Shown here: in pieces, positions 16,559-24,019 of the stretch
Layout: each line of letters starts with the position of its first letter
Position numbering within the stretch: position 1 is the first letter of the stretch
Assembly (NCBI RefSeq): GCF_018613675.1
Contig: NZ_JAGGPQ010000030.1
Span: 1 to 35,357 of the forward strand
Source of the DNA: Arthrobacter sp. ISL-85
GTDB lineage: Bacteria; Actinomycetota; Actinomycetes; Actinomycetales; Micrococcaceae
Direction: 5' to 3'
Length of the DNA stretch: 35,357 bases
Translations under genes and position numbers: made by a program
The notes under the pieces: model-generated
What the model was told of the DNA's origin: nothing
What the model saw: the letters and a program-made list of their open reading frames with translations, nothing else
Database searches by the model: none

Positions 16559-17221
16559 TCACCGGGTCAGCCGCACAGCCTTCATCACGTCCTCGGCGCG
16601 GAGGATATGCGCCGTTGCCTGCACCGCATCCCACCGGCCGAGGTTCGCCGGGTCAAGGAAGTGCTCCCAGCCCCGCTCAAGGTCCCGGCGTACATCCTCA
16701 GGCCACTCCCGGAATCCCTTGCCAAGCACACCGGCTGCGTGCTTGCGGTCGTCCAGCTCGTCCCAGATCCTTTCCCGCCGCGCGGCGTAGTCATCGTCGC
16801 TTTCACCCGGCAGCTCGAGTACGTGCGGAGATCCGTTCAGAGCGCAATGCCAGTCCCAGAAGTGGGAAAGCAACACCCGCTCCCGCGGGATCCGGCACGT
16901 CAGCAGGACCCCGCTACGGTTGTTCCTGCAGCTGTCCACCAGACAGTCACGGGTAATGCGCGCCCAAAACCACAGGGCACCCTCGCCACTGGTGGGCAGC
17001 CGCCGGTCCATCTCCCGGAGCATCCAGCCGTAGGCATCAGCGAACAACGGCTCCGCCCGGCTCGGGTCGGGAATCAGTTGCCCGGTCGACAGGAGTTCGC
17101 CCAAGGCCTCCTCGGTCTGGAAGGTGTGCAGCAGGAGACGGTCGGCATCCAGGTCATAGCCGACGCGGCCGGCTGGGACTGCACGGTCAGCGCGGGCACG
17201 GGTAACGGGAAAGTTCGGCAC
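16559..17221 (-). CDS. DUF3841 domain-containing protein
   Basis: About 220 residues. The features that identify DUF3841 are LHTFQTEEAL near the N-terminus, ADAYGWMLREMDRRL, WARITRDCLVDSC, and the block RERVLLSHFWDWHCALN. The function of this family is unknown. The start is uncertain: GTG 17221 is given as the most economical; the same frame is open to a TTG at 17308, which would lie in the inverted repeat controlling the neighbouring sugar acid operon. It lies 50 bases upstream of the mazEF palindrome on the same strand, so it could be cotranscribed or only adjacent. Confidence 0.72.
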   Translation of the reverse strand: MPNFPVTRARADRAVPAGRVGYDLDADRLLLHTFQTEEALGELLSTGQLIPDPSRAEPLFADAYGWMLREMDRRLPTSGEGALWFWARITRDCLVDSCRNNRSGVLLTCRIPRERVLLSHFWDWHCALNGSPHVLELPGESDDDYAARRERIWDELDDRKHAAGVLGKGFREWPEDVRRDLERGWEHFLDPANLGRWDAVQATAHILRAEDVMKAVRLTR

Positions 17222-17292
17222 AGGCTGAGCGTAGGGCCGGGCCCTGACAATAACGACGGCGGACGGTCGGTTTGGATGCCAAGCAGCCGGCT

Positions 17293-17330
17293 TGCGCGTT
17301 TCGCGCAACTGATCTTGCGCTAAACGCGCA
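17293..17330. promoter_or_regulatory. 16-bp inverted repeat, operator candidate for the sugar acid operon
   Basis: The left arm is 17293-17308, the spacer CTGATC, and the right arm 17315-17330; 15 of 16 arm positions pair. The right arm contains the -35 box of the plus-strand promoter, so binding would block RNA polymerase. The DeoR regulator encoded at the end of the operon (20728) is the natural candidate. Confidence 0.55.
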
Positions 17331-17344
17331 GCAGTAGCTATGAT
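17315..17344 (+). promoter_or_regulatory. Promoter of the kdgT-like/dtnK/pdxA2 operon
   Basis: -35 TTGCGC at 17315-17320, an 18-base spacer, and -10 TATGAT at 17339-17344. It is placed 65 bases before the GTG start at 17409. Confidence 0.55.
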
Positions 17345-17408
17345 TTACATCATGCTTCGAGCTGCCATGCTCGACCTCCCCCTCCCCCACCAACAATGAG
17401 GTTGCTTC

Positions 17409-18398
17409 GTGTCTGTCCCAATCAAGGCCACCATGGAAAAAGTCCCTGGCGGCATGATGTTGATCCCCCTTCTCATCGGCGCCATCCTTGGCACCTTCGC
17501 TCCGGATTCCGCCAAGTTCTTCGGGTCCTTCACCGGTGCGCTCTTCACCGGCGGCACCACCATCCTGGCCGTGTTCTACGTCTGCATGGGTGCCAGCATC
17601 GATATCAAGGCCACGCCCTACATCCTGAAAAAGGGTGGCGTCCTGTTCGGCAGCAAGATCCTGTTTGCCATCATCATCGGCGTCGTGGCCGGCCGGTTCC
17701 TGGGTGAACTTCCCATCAACGGCGGACTCCTGGGCGGCCTGTCGGTCCTGGCCATCCTGGCGGCCCTCAACGACACCAACGGCGGCATGTATATGGCACT
17801 CATGGGCCAGTATGGCAAGCCCAAGGACGTGGCGGCCTACTCCATCATGACGCTGGAATCGGGTCCCTTCCTGACCATGGTCACGCTCGGCGTCGCCGGC
17901 TTGTCCGCGTTCCCGTGGCAGGCACTCGTGGGCGCCATCATCCCGCTGCTCCTCGGAGCCATCCTGGGCGCCCTCGACCCTGCGATGCGCAAGTTCCTCT
18001 CCTCCGCGGCTCCTGTCCTGATCCCGTTCTTCGCTCTCGCGCTGGGCTTTGGCCTGAACCTGAAGCAGGTGCTCGACGCCGGTCTGCTGGGTGTGGGACT
18101 TGGCCTGTTCGTGCTGATCGGCGGCGGCGCGGTCCTGTTCTTCGCTGACAAGCTCACCGGGGGCTCCGGCATCGCAGGCCTGGCAGCAGCCACCACCGCG
18201 GGCAACGCCGCCACCGTCCCCATGCTGGTCGCCGCGGCCAACCCTGCCTACGCTCCCGCAGCCGGACCCGCTACCGTCCTGGTGGCGGCGTCCGTGGTGG
18301 TCACCGCCATCGGCTGCCCCCTCATGGTCGCTTGGTACGCTAAGCGCCTGAAAACCAAGCAGCCTGTGGAAACTCCCGAGGTGTCCGCGGCAGTATGA
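17409..18398 (+). CDS. 2-keto-3-deoxygluconate permease family transporter (KdgT-like)
   Basis: A 329-residue membrane protein with about ten hydrophobic segments. Family features are MEKVPGGMMLIPLLIGA at the start, VCMGASIDIKATPYILKKGG, LAALNDTNGGMYMALMGQYG, and ATTAGNAATVPMLVA near the end. The GTG start has GAGG 8 bases upstream. KdgT moves 2-keto-3-deoxygluconate in enterobacteria. Here the downstream kinase and PdxA2 suggest a four-carbon acid sugar such as threonate or erythronate is carried instead; that is inference. The stop overlaps the kinase ATG as ATGA. Confidence 0.88.
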   Translation: MSVPIKATMEKVPGGMMLIPLLIGAILGTFAPDSAKFFGSFTGALFTGGTTILAVFYVCMGASIDIKATPYILKKGGVLFGSKILFAIIIGVVAGRFLGELPINGGLLGGLSVLAILAALNDTNGGMYMALMGQYGKPKDVAAYSIMTLESGPFLTMVTLGVAGLSAFPWQALVGAIIPLLLGAILGALDPAMRKFLSSAAPVLIPFFALALGFGLNLKQVLDAGLLGVGLGLFVLIGGGAVLFFADKLTGGSGIAGLAAATTAGNAATVPMLVAAANPAYAPAAGPATVLVAASVVVTAIGCPLMVAWYAKRLKTKQPVETPEVSAAV

Positions 18399-19600
18399 AC
18401 ACCAACGCCACCCCGCGCTGGGCGATCATCGCCGATGACCTCACCGGCGCCGCCGATGCAGCCGCAGCCTACGGTCCCACCCACACCAGTTCGGTAATCC
18501 TGGACCTGGAGTGCGCCTGGCCGGAGGCCCAGATCCTGTCGATCAACACCGAGAGCCGCTACCTGGCTCCCGCGGATGCCTCGTCGGCTGTAAGCGCCGC
18601 CACGCAGCGCGCGCTGGAGCAGCACCGCCGGGTGTTCAAGAAGATCGACTCGCTGCTGCGCGGCAACGTGGGCATGGAAGTCGCGGTAACACTTGCGCAG
18701 ATCGCGCAGGGCAGCGGCCGCGCACTCGCCATCGTTGCTCCCGCGTTTCCCGCGACGGGAAGGACCACCATCGGCGGTTTGGTGCACGTCAACGGCGTTC
18801 AACACAGCGAAGGTCCCTTCGCTGGGGACGTCACGCGAGCACTTGCCGACGGCGGCCTGGCCGCCGAAGCGGTAAGCGGACAGACGGAACGCTCCCCGGA
18901 GGAACTGGCGGCGGACCTGCGCGACGTGCAGGAACGTGGGATTGCCGCCGTCGTACTGGACGCCGGGTCCGACCAGGACCTGAAGGACATCGCCGCCGCT
19001 GCGGAACTGCTGGACTTCCCGACGCTCCTGGTGGGCTCGGGCGGACTGGCCGGGCACATCGCGGATGCGGGTGAAGCACGGCAGGCCCGGGACACCCAGG
19101 CCCGGCATATCAGCCGGACCCTGACCGTGATCGGCAGCTACTCCAGCCTCGCCCGGCAGCAGACCGAGGCACTGGTTGCGGGCGGCGCGGAGCATGTAAC
19201 GCTGGATCACTCCGGCCTGGACAGCGCTGAAGTTCCCCGCAAGGTGGCCGAGGCGATGGCCCGGACCAACGTGGTGCTGACGCCGGACCCGATGGGGGCC
19301 GTGGACAAGTCGCAGGCACTTGTTGTGGCAGAGGCCCTGGCCCGTGCCACCGCCGCGGGCATCGGCCACTGCGACGCCCTGGTCATGACCGGCGGGGAGA
19401 CCGCCACGGCCGTCCTGAAAGCCCTCGGCGTGGGCAGCTTCAGGGTCCTCGGCGAGGTTGAACCCGGCGTCGTCATGAGCCTCCTGCCTGAACCCCTCCC
19501 CCTGCTGGTCACCAAGGCCGGCGCGTTCGGGGACGCGGGCACCTTGGCCCGGACCACACAATTTCTTACTGGCACAACGACTGAAATGAGTAGCAAATAA
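18395..19600 (+). CDS. dtnK: Four-carbon acid sugar kinase (DUF1537), D-threonate/erythronate kinase candidate
   Basis: A 401-residue two-domain kinase of the OtnK/DtnK family. The N-terminal domain carries IADDLTGAADAAA and later KIDSLLRGN. The C-terminal nucleotide-binding domain has VGSGGLAGH and VMTGGETATAVLKALG. The family phosphorylates the 4-hydroxyl of threonate or erythronate. Pairing with PdxA2 rather than OtnC/OtnI points to the D-threonate or D-erythronate branch; the exact stereoisomer cannot be read. It overlaps both neighbours (ATGA upstream, TAATG downstream), so all three genes are translationally coupled. Confidence 0.86.
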   Translation: MNTNATPRWAIIADDLTGAADAAAAYGPTHTSSVILDLECAWPEAQILSINTESRYLAPADASSAVSAATQRALEQHRRVFKKIDSLLRGNVGMEVAVTLAQIAQGSGRALAIVAPAFPATGRTTIGGLVHVNGVQHSEGPFAGDVTRALADGGLAAEAVSGQTERSPEELAADLRDVQERGIAAVVLDAGSDQDLKDIAAAAELLDFPTLLVGSGGLAGHIADAGEARQARDTQARHISRTLTVIGSYSSLARQQTEALVAGGAEHVTLDHSGLDSAEVPRKVAEAMARTNVVLTPDPMGAVDKSQALVVAEALARATAAGIGHCDALVMTGGETATAVLKALGVGSFRVLGEVEPGVVMSLLPEPLPLLVTKAGAFGDAGTLARTTQFLTGTTTEMSSK

Positions 19601-20604
19601 TGGGACGCCCGATTGTTGCGATCACCATGGGCGATGCCGCCGGCATCGGCCCGGAAATCATCGTCAAGGCCCTTGCCGACGGGGAGCTCCGGTCAAAGGC
19701 CCGGATGCTGGTGATCGGCGACCTCCGCCGGCTGCAGCTGGCCGCGGACATCGTTTCCAGCCCGCTGACCCTTCGCAAGGTGTCGGCACCGGCCGAGGCA
19801 CTGTTCGACGAGGGCACCATCGACGTGCTGGACATCGACTGCATCCCGGAGGACCTCGCCTGGGGTGAGCTGTCCGCCGCCGCCGGCCACGGTTCCTACC
19901 TCTTCATCGAGAAGGCCGTGCAGTTGGCGATGGACCGCCAGGTGGATGCCATCTGCACCGGGCCCTTGAACAAGGCTGCCCTGCACGCCGCCGGCCACAA
20001 GTTCCCCGGCCACACCGAGCTCCTCGCCCAGCTCACCGGCACCGAGGAAGTGTCCATGATGCTGACCGCGCCGAAGATGCGCGTCATCCACGTGACCACC
20101 CACATCGGCCTCATCGACGCGATCGCCAAGATCAACGGCGACCTGGTCTACCGGACCATCAAGCGCGGCTACGAGCTGCTGCGCACCTCCGGGATCGAGA
20201 ACCCCCGGATCGCCGTGTGCGCCATCAACCCGCACGCCGGCGAGAACGGACTGTTCGGGTACGGGGAAGAGGCGGAGAAGATCCAGCCGGGCATCGAGAA
20301 GGCCCAGGCGGACGGCATCAACGCCTTCGGCCCGCTCCCGGCCGACACCCTGTTCTTCCTGGCCGGGCGCGGCGACTTCGACCTGGTGGTGGCGCAGTAC
20401 CACGACCAGGGCCACGGCCCCGTCAAGGTCCTCGGCCTGGAGAACGGCGTGAACATCACCGTTGGCCTGCCTGTGGTGCGGACGTCCGTGGACCACGGCA
20501 CCGCCTTCGACATTGCGGGCAAGAACATCGCCGACCACGAGTCGCTGCTCGAGGCGCTGCGGCAGGCAGTGGACCTGGCTCCGGCACGCGAGGAAGCTGT
20601 GTAG
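19600..20604 (+). CDS. pdxA2: PdxA2-type 4-phospho-D-threonate/D-erythronate dehydrogenase
   Basis: A 334-residue metal-dependent dehydrogenase of the PdxA family. The divalent-metal ligands expected for PdxA are present: His168 (TTHIG), His212 (NPHAGENG) and His268 (QYHDQGHGP). Other motifs are GDAAGIGPEI and GHKFPGHTELLA. True PdxA makes vitamin B6 precursor. Placement directly behind a DUF1537 kinase instead identifies the PdxA2 branch, which oxidises and decarboxylates the 4-phosphate product to dihydroxyacetone phosphate. The ATG shares its first base with the kinase stop. Confidence 0.86.
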   Translation: MGRPIVAITMGDAAGIGPEIIVKALADGELRSKARMLVIGDLRRLQLAADIVSSPLTLRKVSAPAEALFDEGTIDVLDIDCIPEDLAWGELSAAAGHGSYLFIEKAVQLAMDRQVDAICTGPLNKAALHAAGHKFPGHTELLAQLTGTEEVSMMLTAPKMRVIHVTTHIGLIDAIAKINGDLVYRTIKRGYELLRTSGIENPRIAVCAINPHAGENGLFGYGEEAEKIQPGIEKAQADGINAFGPLPADTLFFLAGRGDFDLVVAQYHDQGHGPVKVLGLENGVNITVGLPVVRTSVDHGTAFDIAGKNIADHESLLEALRQAVDLAPAREEAV

Positions 20605-20624
20605 CTGAAGTCAGTCCTGTTGGT

Positions 20625-20653
20625 ACGGCCGGTCAGCGCAGCTGGCCGGCCGT
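20625..20653 (+). terminator. Hairpin after pdxA2
   Basis: Arms 20625-20634 and 20644-20653 pair over 10 bases with one G-T wobble, loop of 9. It is followed by TTGCCGTTTATT. It lies in the 123-base gap before the DeoR gene and may terminate or attenuate the operon. Confidence 0.45.
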
Positions 20654-20727
20654 TGCCGTTTATTGGAGGGGCCGGAACTAGCATGGGTAGCACTGCCACC
20701 GCCATGCCCACGGGAAGGAGACCGGGA

Positions 20728-21501
20728 ATGCTAAGCGCAAACGCGCGGCGCGAGGAGATCTATCACCTCGCCGTGACCACCGGCCTGGCGTCCGTGGAGG
20801 AGCTCTCCGCCCGGTTCGAGGTGACCGCCTCCACCATCCGCCGGGACCTGGCGCTGCTGAATTCCCAGGGCCGGCTGGCCCGCACGTACGGCGGCGCGAT
20901 GGCCCTAGGCGCGCACCCGGAGGCGTCGCTGCGGCAGCGCACCGGCGAGGCATTCGAGCAGAAACACGCGATCGCCCGCTGGGCTGCGTCCGTGATCCAG
21001 CCCGGGGAGAACATCCTGCTCGACGCCGGCTCCACCGCGGGTGCCCTGGCGCACGAGCTGCGCGGGTTCAGTCCCCTGTCGGTGACGACGCCGGGCCTCA
21101 ACACCCTGCAGGAGCTGGCGGAGTCCGAAGGCATCGAGGTGGACTGCCTGGGCGGCCGGTTGCGGGGCGTTTCGCAGAGTTTCGTGGGGCCGCTGGCCGA
21201 GGCGGCGCTGGAGCGGATGAGCTTCGACCGCGTTTTCCTGGGTGCCGACGCCGTCACCGCAGAGGACGGGATCTGCGAAGCCGATCACGCCCAGACCCGG
21301 CTCAAGGAGCTGATGGCGCGGCGTGGCCGTTCCGTTTATGTTTTGGCCGACGCGTCCAAGCTCGGGCTGCGGCCGTTCCACGCGTGGGCGCGGCTTGCTT
21401 TGCCCTGGACGTTGGTGACGGACGACGGCGCCGACCCCGAGCAGGTGCAGAAGTTCCGGGACGCCGGGGTTCAGGTTGAGGTGGCCGCCGCAGGTGGCTA
21501 A
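20728..21501 (+). CDS. DeoR family transcriptional regulator
   Basis: A 257-residue regulator. The DeoR-type helix-turn-helix near residues 18-45 (VEELSARFEVTASTIRRDL) is followed by RTYGGAM, a family signature. The C-terminal sugar-phosphate sensor domain has the ILLDAGSTAGALAHEL and VFLGADAV motifs. ATG 20728 is chosen for AAGGAG upstream; the frame is open back to 20620. It is the likely regulator of the threonate-type operon upstream, responding to a phosphorylated intermediate, by position and family habit. A decayed copy of its 3' end occurs near 23520. Confidence 0.9.
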   Translation: MLSANARREEIYHLAVTTGLASVEELSARFEVTASTIRRDLALLNSQGRLARTYGGAMALGAHPEASLRQRTGEAFEQKHAIARWAASVIQPGENILLDAGSTAGALAHELRGFSPLSVTTPGLNTLQELAESEGIEVDCLGGRLRGVSQSFVGPLAEAALERMSFDRVFLGADAVTAEDGICEADHAQTRLKELMARRGRSVYVLADASKLGLRPFHAWARLALPWTLVTDDGADPEQVQKFRDAGVQVEVAAAGG

Positions 21502-21578
21502 GCCCGCCAAAACTAAGGCCGCATCGCAGCCGCTTCACTCCCCCTTGTGCACACTCGGTTCGGGCGTAGGGTACTGCC

Positions 21579-22355
21579 ATGGAACCGTATCGGGTCATCC
21601 TGCTTCCCGGCTCAGTGCTCCCCGCGGACTTGGCCTATAAGGCCCTGATCGAAGCCCTTGGGCCTGATGTGCAGGCGGTCGCCAAAGAACTCGAGCTCTA
21701 CAAAACTGCTGAGCCGCCCGCGGGCTGGACCCTGGACACGGAGGTCGACGGTGTCCTCCGCGAAGCCGACGAACGGGGCTGGCAGACATTCCACCTCGTC
21801 GGCTATTCGGGTGGCGGCGCCGTCGCACTGGCGTTCGCCGCGAAACACCCCGAAAGGCTGCAAAGCCTGGCCCTGCTGGAGCCCGCCTGGGCGGGCAACT
21901 GGGACTGGAGCCCCGCCTACACCCGGCATTGGAACCAGTACGAGCAGCTGGAGGCCCTCCCCGCCGAGCAGTTCATGCCCGCCTTCATGCGCCTGCAGGT
22001 GAGGCCCGACGTCGTCCTACCGCCGCAGGAGCCCGGTCCCCCGCCGCCGTGGATGGCCCGGCGGCCCGCCGGTATCAGGGCGTTCCTGCGCAGCTTTAAA
22101 GAGTATGACCTGGACAGGGCGCGGCTGGCCGCCTTCAGCGCACCGGTGTTCTTCGCCCTGGGCGGCCTGAGCCATCCGGACGACTACGGGGAGATCGCGG
22201 CCCGGCTGTCCAGGGTTTTCTTCCCGGACTTCCACCTGGAGGTGTTTCCGCACCGCCACCACTTCGACCCGCCGCACCGGAGCGAGCCCGGACGGCTGGC
22301 CGAGGGGCTCCGGCGGCACTGGGCGTCGGTGGAAGCCAGCACTCCCGCCGCATAG
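21579..22355 (+). CDS. Alpha/beta hydrolase, copy A
   Basis: A 258-residue hydrolase without a signal peptide. The opening EPYRVILLPGSVLPADLAY gives the first strand and oxyanion loop. The nucleophile elbow GYSGGG places Ser77. A late GGLSHPDD loop may hold the acid, and HRHHFDPPH the catalytic His. The region around LLEPAWAGNWDWSPAY is highly conserved in its paralog at 30143. Substrate unknown. It is monocistronic by spacing, 77 bases after the DeoR gene. Confidence 0.85.
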   Translation: MEPYRVILLPGSVLPADLAYKALIEALGPDVQAVAKELELYKTAEPPAGWTLDTEVDGVLREADERGWQTFHLVGYSGGGAVALAFAAKHPERLQSLALLEPAWAGNWDWSPAYTRHWNQYEQLEALPAEQFMPAFMRLQVRPDVVLPPQEPGPPPPWMARRPAGIRAFLRSFKEYDLDRARLAAFSAPVFFALGGLSHPDDYGEIAARLSRVFFPDFHLEVFPHRHHFDPPHRSEPGRLAEGLRRHWASVEASTPAA

Positions 22356-22537
22356 AGGCGCAGGAAAGCCCGACGGCGGCGGGATACATGGTGCGTAATC
22401 CTTGCCTTGGTGCGGGCAAAAACCATCCAACGCCGCCCATCCGAATTGCGGTACGGCACGAATAGCTGGTGTAACCCTTTGGGTCGGCCGGCAACACCAG
22501 CTGATCCATGAATACACACCGCATTCAGGAGATCACC

Positions 22538-22990
22538 ATGGCAACACACACCAGCACCGGTTTGGCATCCCGCACCAACGTCCAGAAGGCATCGATGGTT
22601 GTGGGCGCAGTATTCCTGCTGGTCGGGGTCCTGGGCTTCGTTCCCGGCATCACCGGCAACTACAACCAGCTCGGCTTCGCGGGCCACCACTCCGAGGCCA
22701 TGCTGCTGGGCCTCTTCCAGGTCTCGGCCCTGCACAACATCGTCCACCTGCTCTTCGGCGCAGCCGGCCTCGCCCTGGCCCGGACCGCCGCGGGCGCCCG
22801 CTCCTTCCTCCTCTACGGCGGCATCATCTACTTGGTCCTCTTCGTCTACGGCCTGGTGATCCCGATGGAGTCGGAAGGCAACTTCGTGCCGCTGAACGGC
22901 TTCGACAACGTCCTGCACCTGCTGCTCGGCGTCGGGATGGTGGCTTTGGCCCTGGTCCTGACCAGGGGGCACGCCAAGGCACGCGCGTAG
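22538..22990 (+). CDS. DUF4383 domain-containing membrane protein
   Basis: A 150-residue protein with four predicted helices and family motifs GVLGFVPGITGNY, FQVSALHNIVHLLFGAAGL and GFDNVLHLLLGVGM. The two conserved histidine-bearing helices (HNIVHL, NVLHLL) are typical. ATG 22538 has AGGAGA 5 bases upstream; an earlier in-frame ATG at 22508 lacks one. Function of the family is unknown. The strong hairpin after the gene suggests a single-gene transcript. Confidence 0.86.
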   Translation: MATHTSTGLASRTNVQKASMVVGAVFLLVGVLGFVPGITGNYNQLGFAGHHSEAMLLGLFQVSALHNIVHLLFGAAGLALARTAAGARSFLLYGGIIYLVLFVYGLVIPMESEGNFVPLNGFDNVLHLLLGVGMVALALVLTRGHAKARA

Positions 22991-23024
22991 GGATTTCTCT
23001 GGCGGCAGCCCTCCCCGCCAAAGG

Positions 23025-23068
23025 GCAATGGCCCCGATCGCAGCATCTGCTGTCATCGGGGCCATTGC
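23025..23068 (+). terminator. Terminator of the DUF4383 gene
   Basis: A perfect 14-bp stem (23025-23038 with 23055-23068), loop 16, followed by a short T tract (TTTG). It lies 34 bases after the DUF4383 stop. Confidence 0.7.
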
Positions 23069-23125
23069 TTTGCCCGGCCGGAATGTCCCAAGACAGCAGC
23101 GTGCCGTGGCGCGTACCGTGGAGCC

Positions 23126-23509
23126 ATGACCGAGCCGGCCGAGCACCACAAACGCGTCGTTTCCCTGCTGGTCGAAGCCATGAGCCGCGGGGATCTGGCG
23201 GCGTTTGACGGTTTGTACACTCCGCGGGCGGCGGTCAAAGCCAAGGCGTGGGTGGAACCGTTCCTGCGGTCTTTTCCGGATGCCGCCATGGAGATTGTCC
23301 AGATGGTTTGCGAGGGCGATACCGTGGTGGCCCGGCTGCGCTGCTCGGGCACCCATCTCGGTGCCTGGCGTGGGCATGCCCCGAGCGGCAGGCGGTTCGA
23401 GCGGGTGGACGAGGTGTACTTTTTCACGTTCCGCGACGGGCTCATCGACGGTGCCTGGGGTATCGAGGACAACCTCACCCGGTTCCGCCAGCTCGGCATC
23501 CTCCACTGA
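23126..23509 (+). CDS. SnoaL-like / ester cyclase family protein (NTF2 fold)
   Basis: A 127-residue small alpha+beta protein of the SnoaL/ester cyclase type. The helix RVVSLLVEAMSRGDLAAFDGLY opens the NTF2-like cone. Later strands show MVCEGDTVVARLRCSGTHLG, then a conserved GRRFERVDEVYFFTFRDGLIDGAWG. These proteins bind small hydrophobic ligands, and many have no known reaction. The ATG at 23126 has GTGGAG just upstream. No functional partner is evident in the neighbourhood. Confidence 0.78.
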   Translation: MTEPAEHHKRVVSLLVEAMSRGDLAAFDGLYTPRAAVKAKAWVEPFLRSFPDAAMEIVQMVCEGDTVVARLRCSGTHLGAWRGHAPSGRRFERVDEVYFFTFRDGLIDGAWGIEDNLTRFRQLGILH

Positions 23510-23515
23510 CTCCCA

Positions 23516-23605
23516 AGTGGTAACGGATGACGGCGGCACCCCGCGCAGGTGCACACGTTCCGGGACGCAGGGGTGCGGTTTGGAGTGGCGCAGGTTTCCG
23601 GCTGA
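23516..23605 (+). pseudogene. Relic of a DeoR-family regulator 3' end
   Basis: This 90-base stretch aligns base for base with the last 87 bases of the intact DeoR gene (21415-21501), about three quarters identical by eye, with one base missing. Across two frames it reads VTDDGG then QVHTFRDAGVRFGVAQVSG and a stop, against VTDDGADPEQVQKFRDAGV in the intact protein. No further DeoR sequence precedes it. It lies between the SnoaL-like gene and yciI. Confidence 0.65.
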
Positions 23606-23664
23606 GTCTCGTTGGGTACGCTGCTTCTACAACGAACGAAACCCCTCGACGAATGGACGGAACC

Positions 23665-23967
23665 ATGCACGCCGTACTCGAATACACCTATGAGGACAAC
23701 TACCTTGAGACCCGCGAGAAATACCGCGCAGACCACCTGAAGGCGGGGTGGGAAGCAGTCGAACGCGGCGAGCTTCTGCTGGGCGGGGCCGTCGGCGAAC
23801 CGCCCTTCAAGGGGCTGCTGGTCTTCACCGGCGAGAACGCACTCGAGGCCGCCAAGGCTTTCGCATCCGCAGACCCCTACGTCATCAACGGCGTCGTGAC
23901 GTCGTGGACCGCCAGCCCGTGGACAACAGTGCTCGGAAAAGAGGCGGCAACGCCCGTACACCCGTAA
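23665..23967 (+). CDS. YciI family protein
   Basis: A 100-residue dimeric ferredoxin-like fold protein. It starts MHAVLEYTYEDNYLETREKYR, and continues with ADHLKAGWEAVERGELLLGG, the conserved HL and GGA region of YciI proteins; the C-terminal strand reads NGVVTSWTASPW. GGACGGAA lies upstream of ATG 23665; an in-frame ATG at 23653 would add four residues. The biochemical role of YciI homologs is mostly unknown. A decayed second copy lies near 31783. Confidence 0.85.
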   Translation: MHAVLEYTYEDNYLETREKYRADHLKAGWEAVERGELLLGGAVGEPPFKGLLVFTGENALEAAKAFASADPYVINGVVTSWTASPWTTVLGKEAATPVHP

Positions 23968-23977
23968 GTCCCAGCTG

Positions 23978-24014
23978 GTACGACGACGGCGGAACTTGCC
24001 TGCCGTCGTCGTAC
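23978..24014. terminator. Bidirectional terminator hairpin
   Basis: A perfect 13-bp stem (23978-23990 with 24002-24014) and 11-base loop between the convergent yciI-like and amidase genes. Its GACGACGGCGG arm recurs several times in the next 4 kb. Confidence 0.65.
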
Positions 24015-24019
24015 GTGGC

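Noticed and set aside
18248..19561. Minus-strand ORF of 437 codons
   Set aside because: Antisense to the DUF1537 kinase gene, which is coupled to both neighbours. No motif seen.
22356..22537. Alternative sigma factor promoter before DUF4383
   Set aside because: GTGTAACC and GGGTCG strings are present but neither spacing nor sequence fits a known consensus well enough to report.
22184..23554. Long minus-strand ORF of 456 codons
   Set aside because: It runs antisense through the hydrolase end, DUF4383, SnoaL-like and terminator regions, and its translation has no domain pattern. It is a GC-driven shadow.
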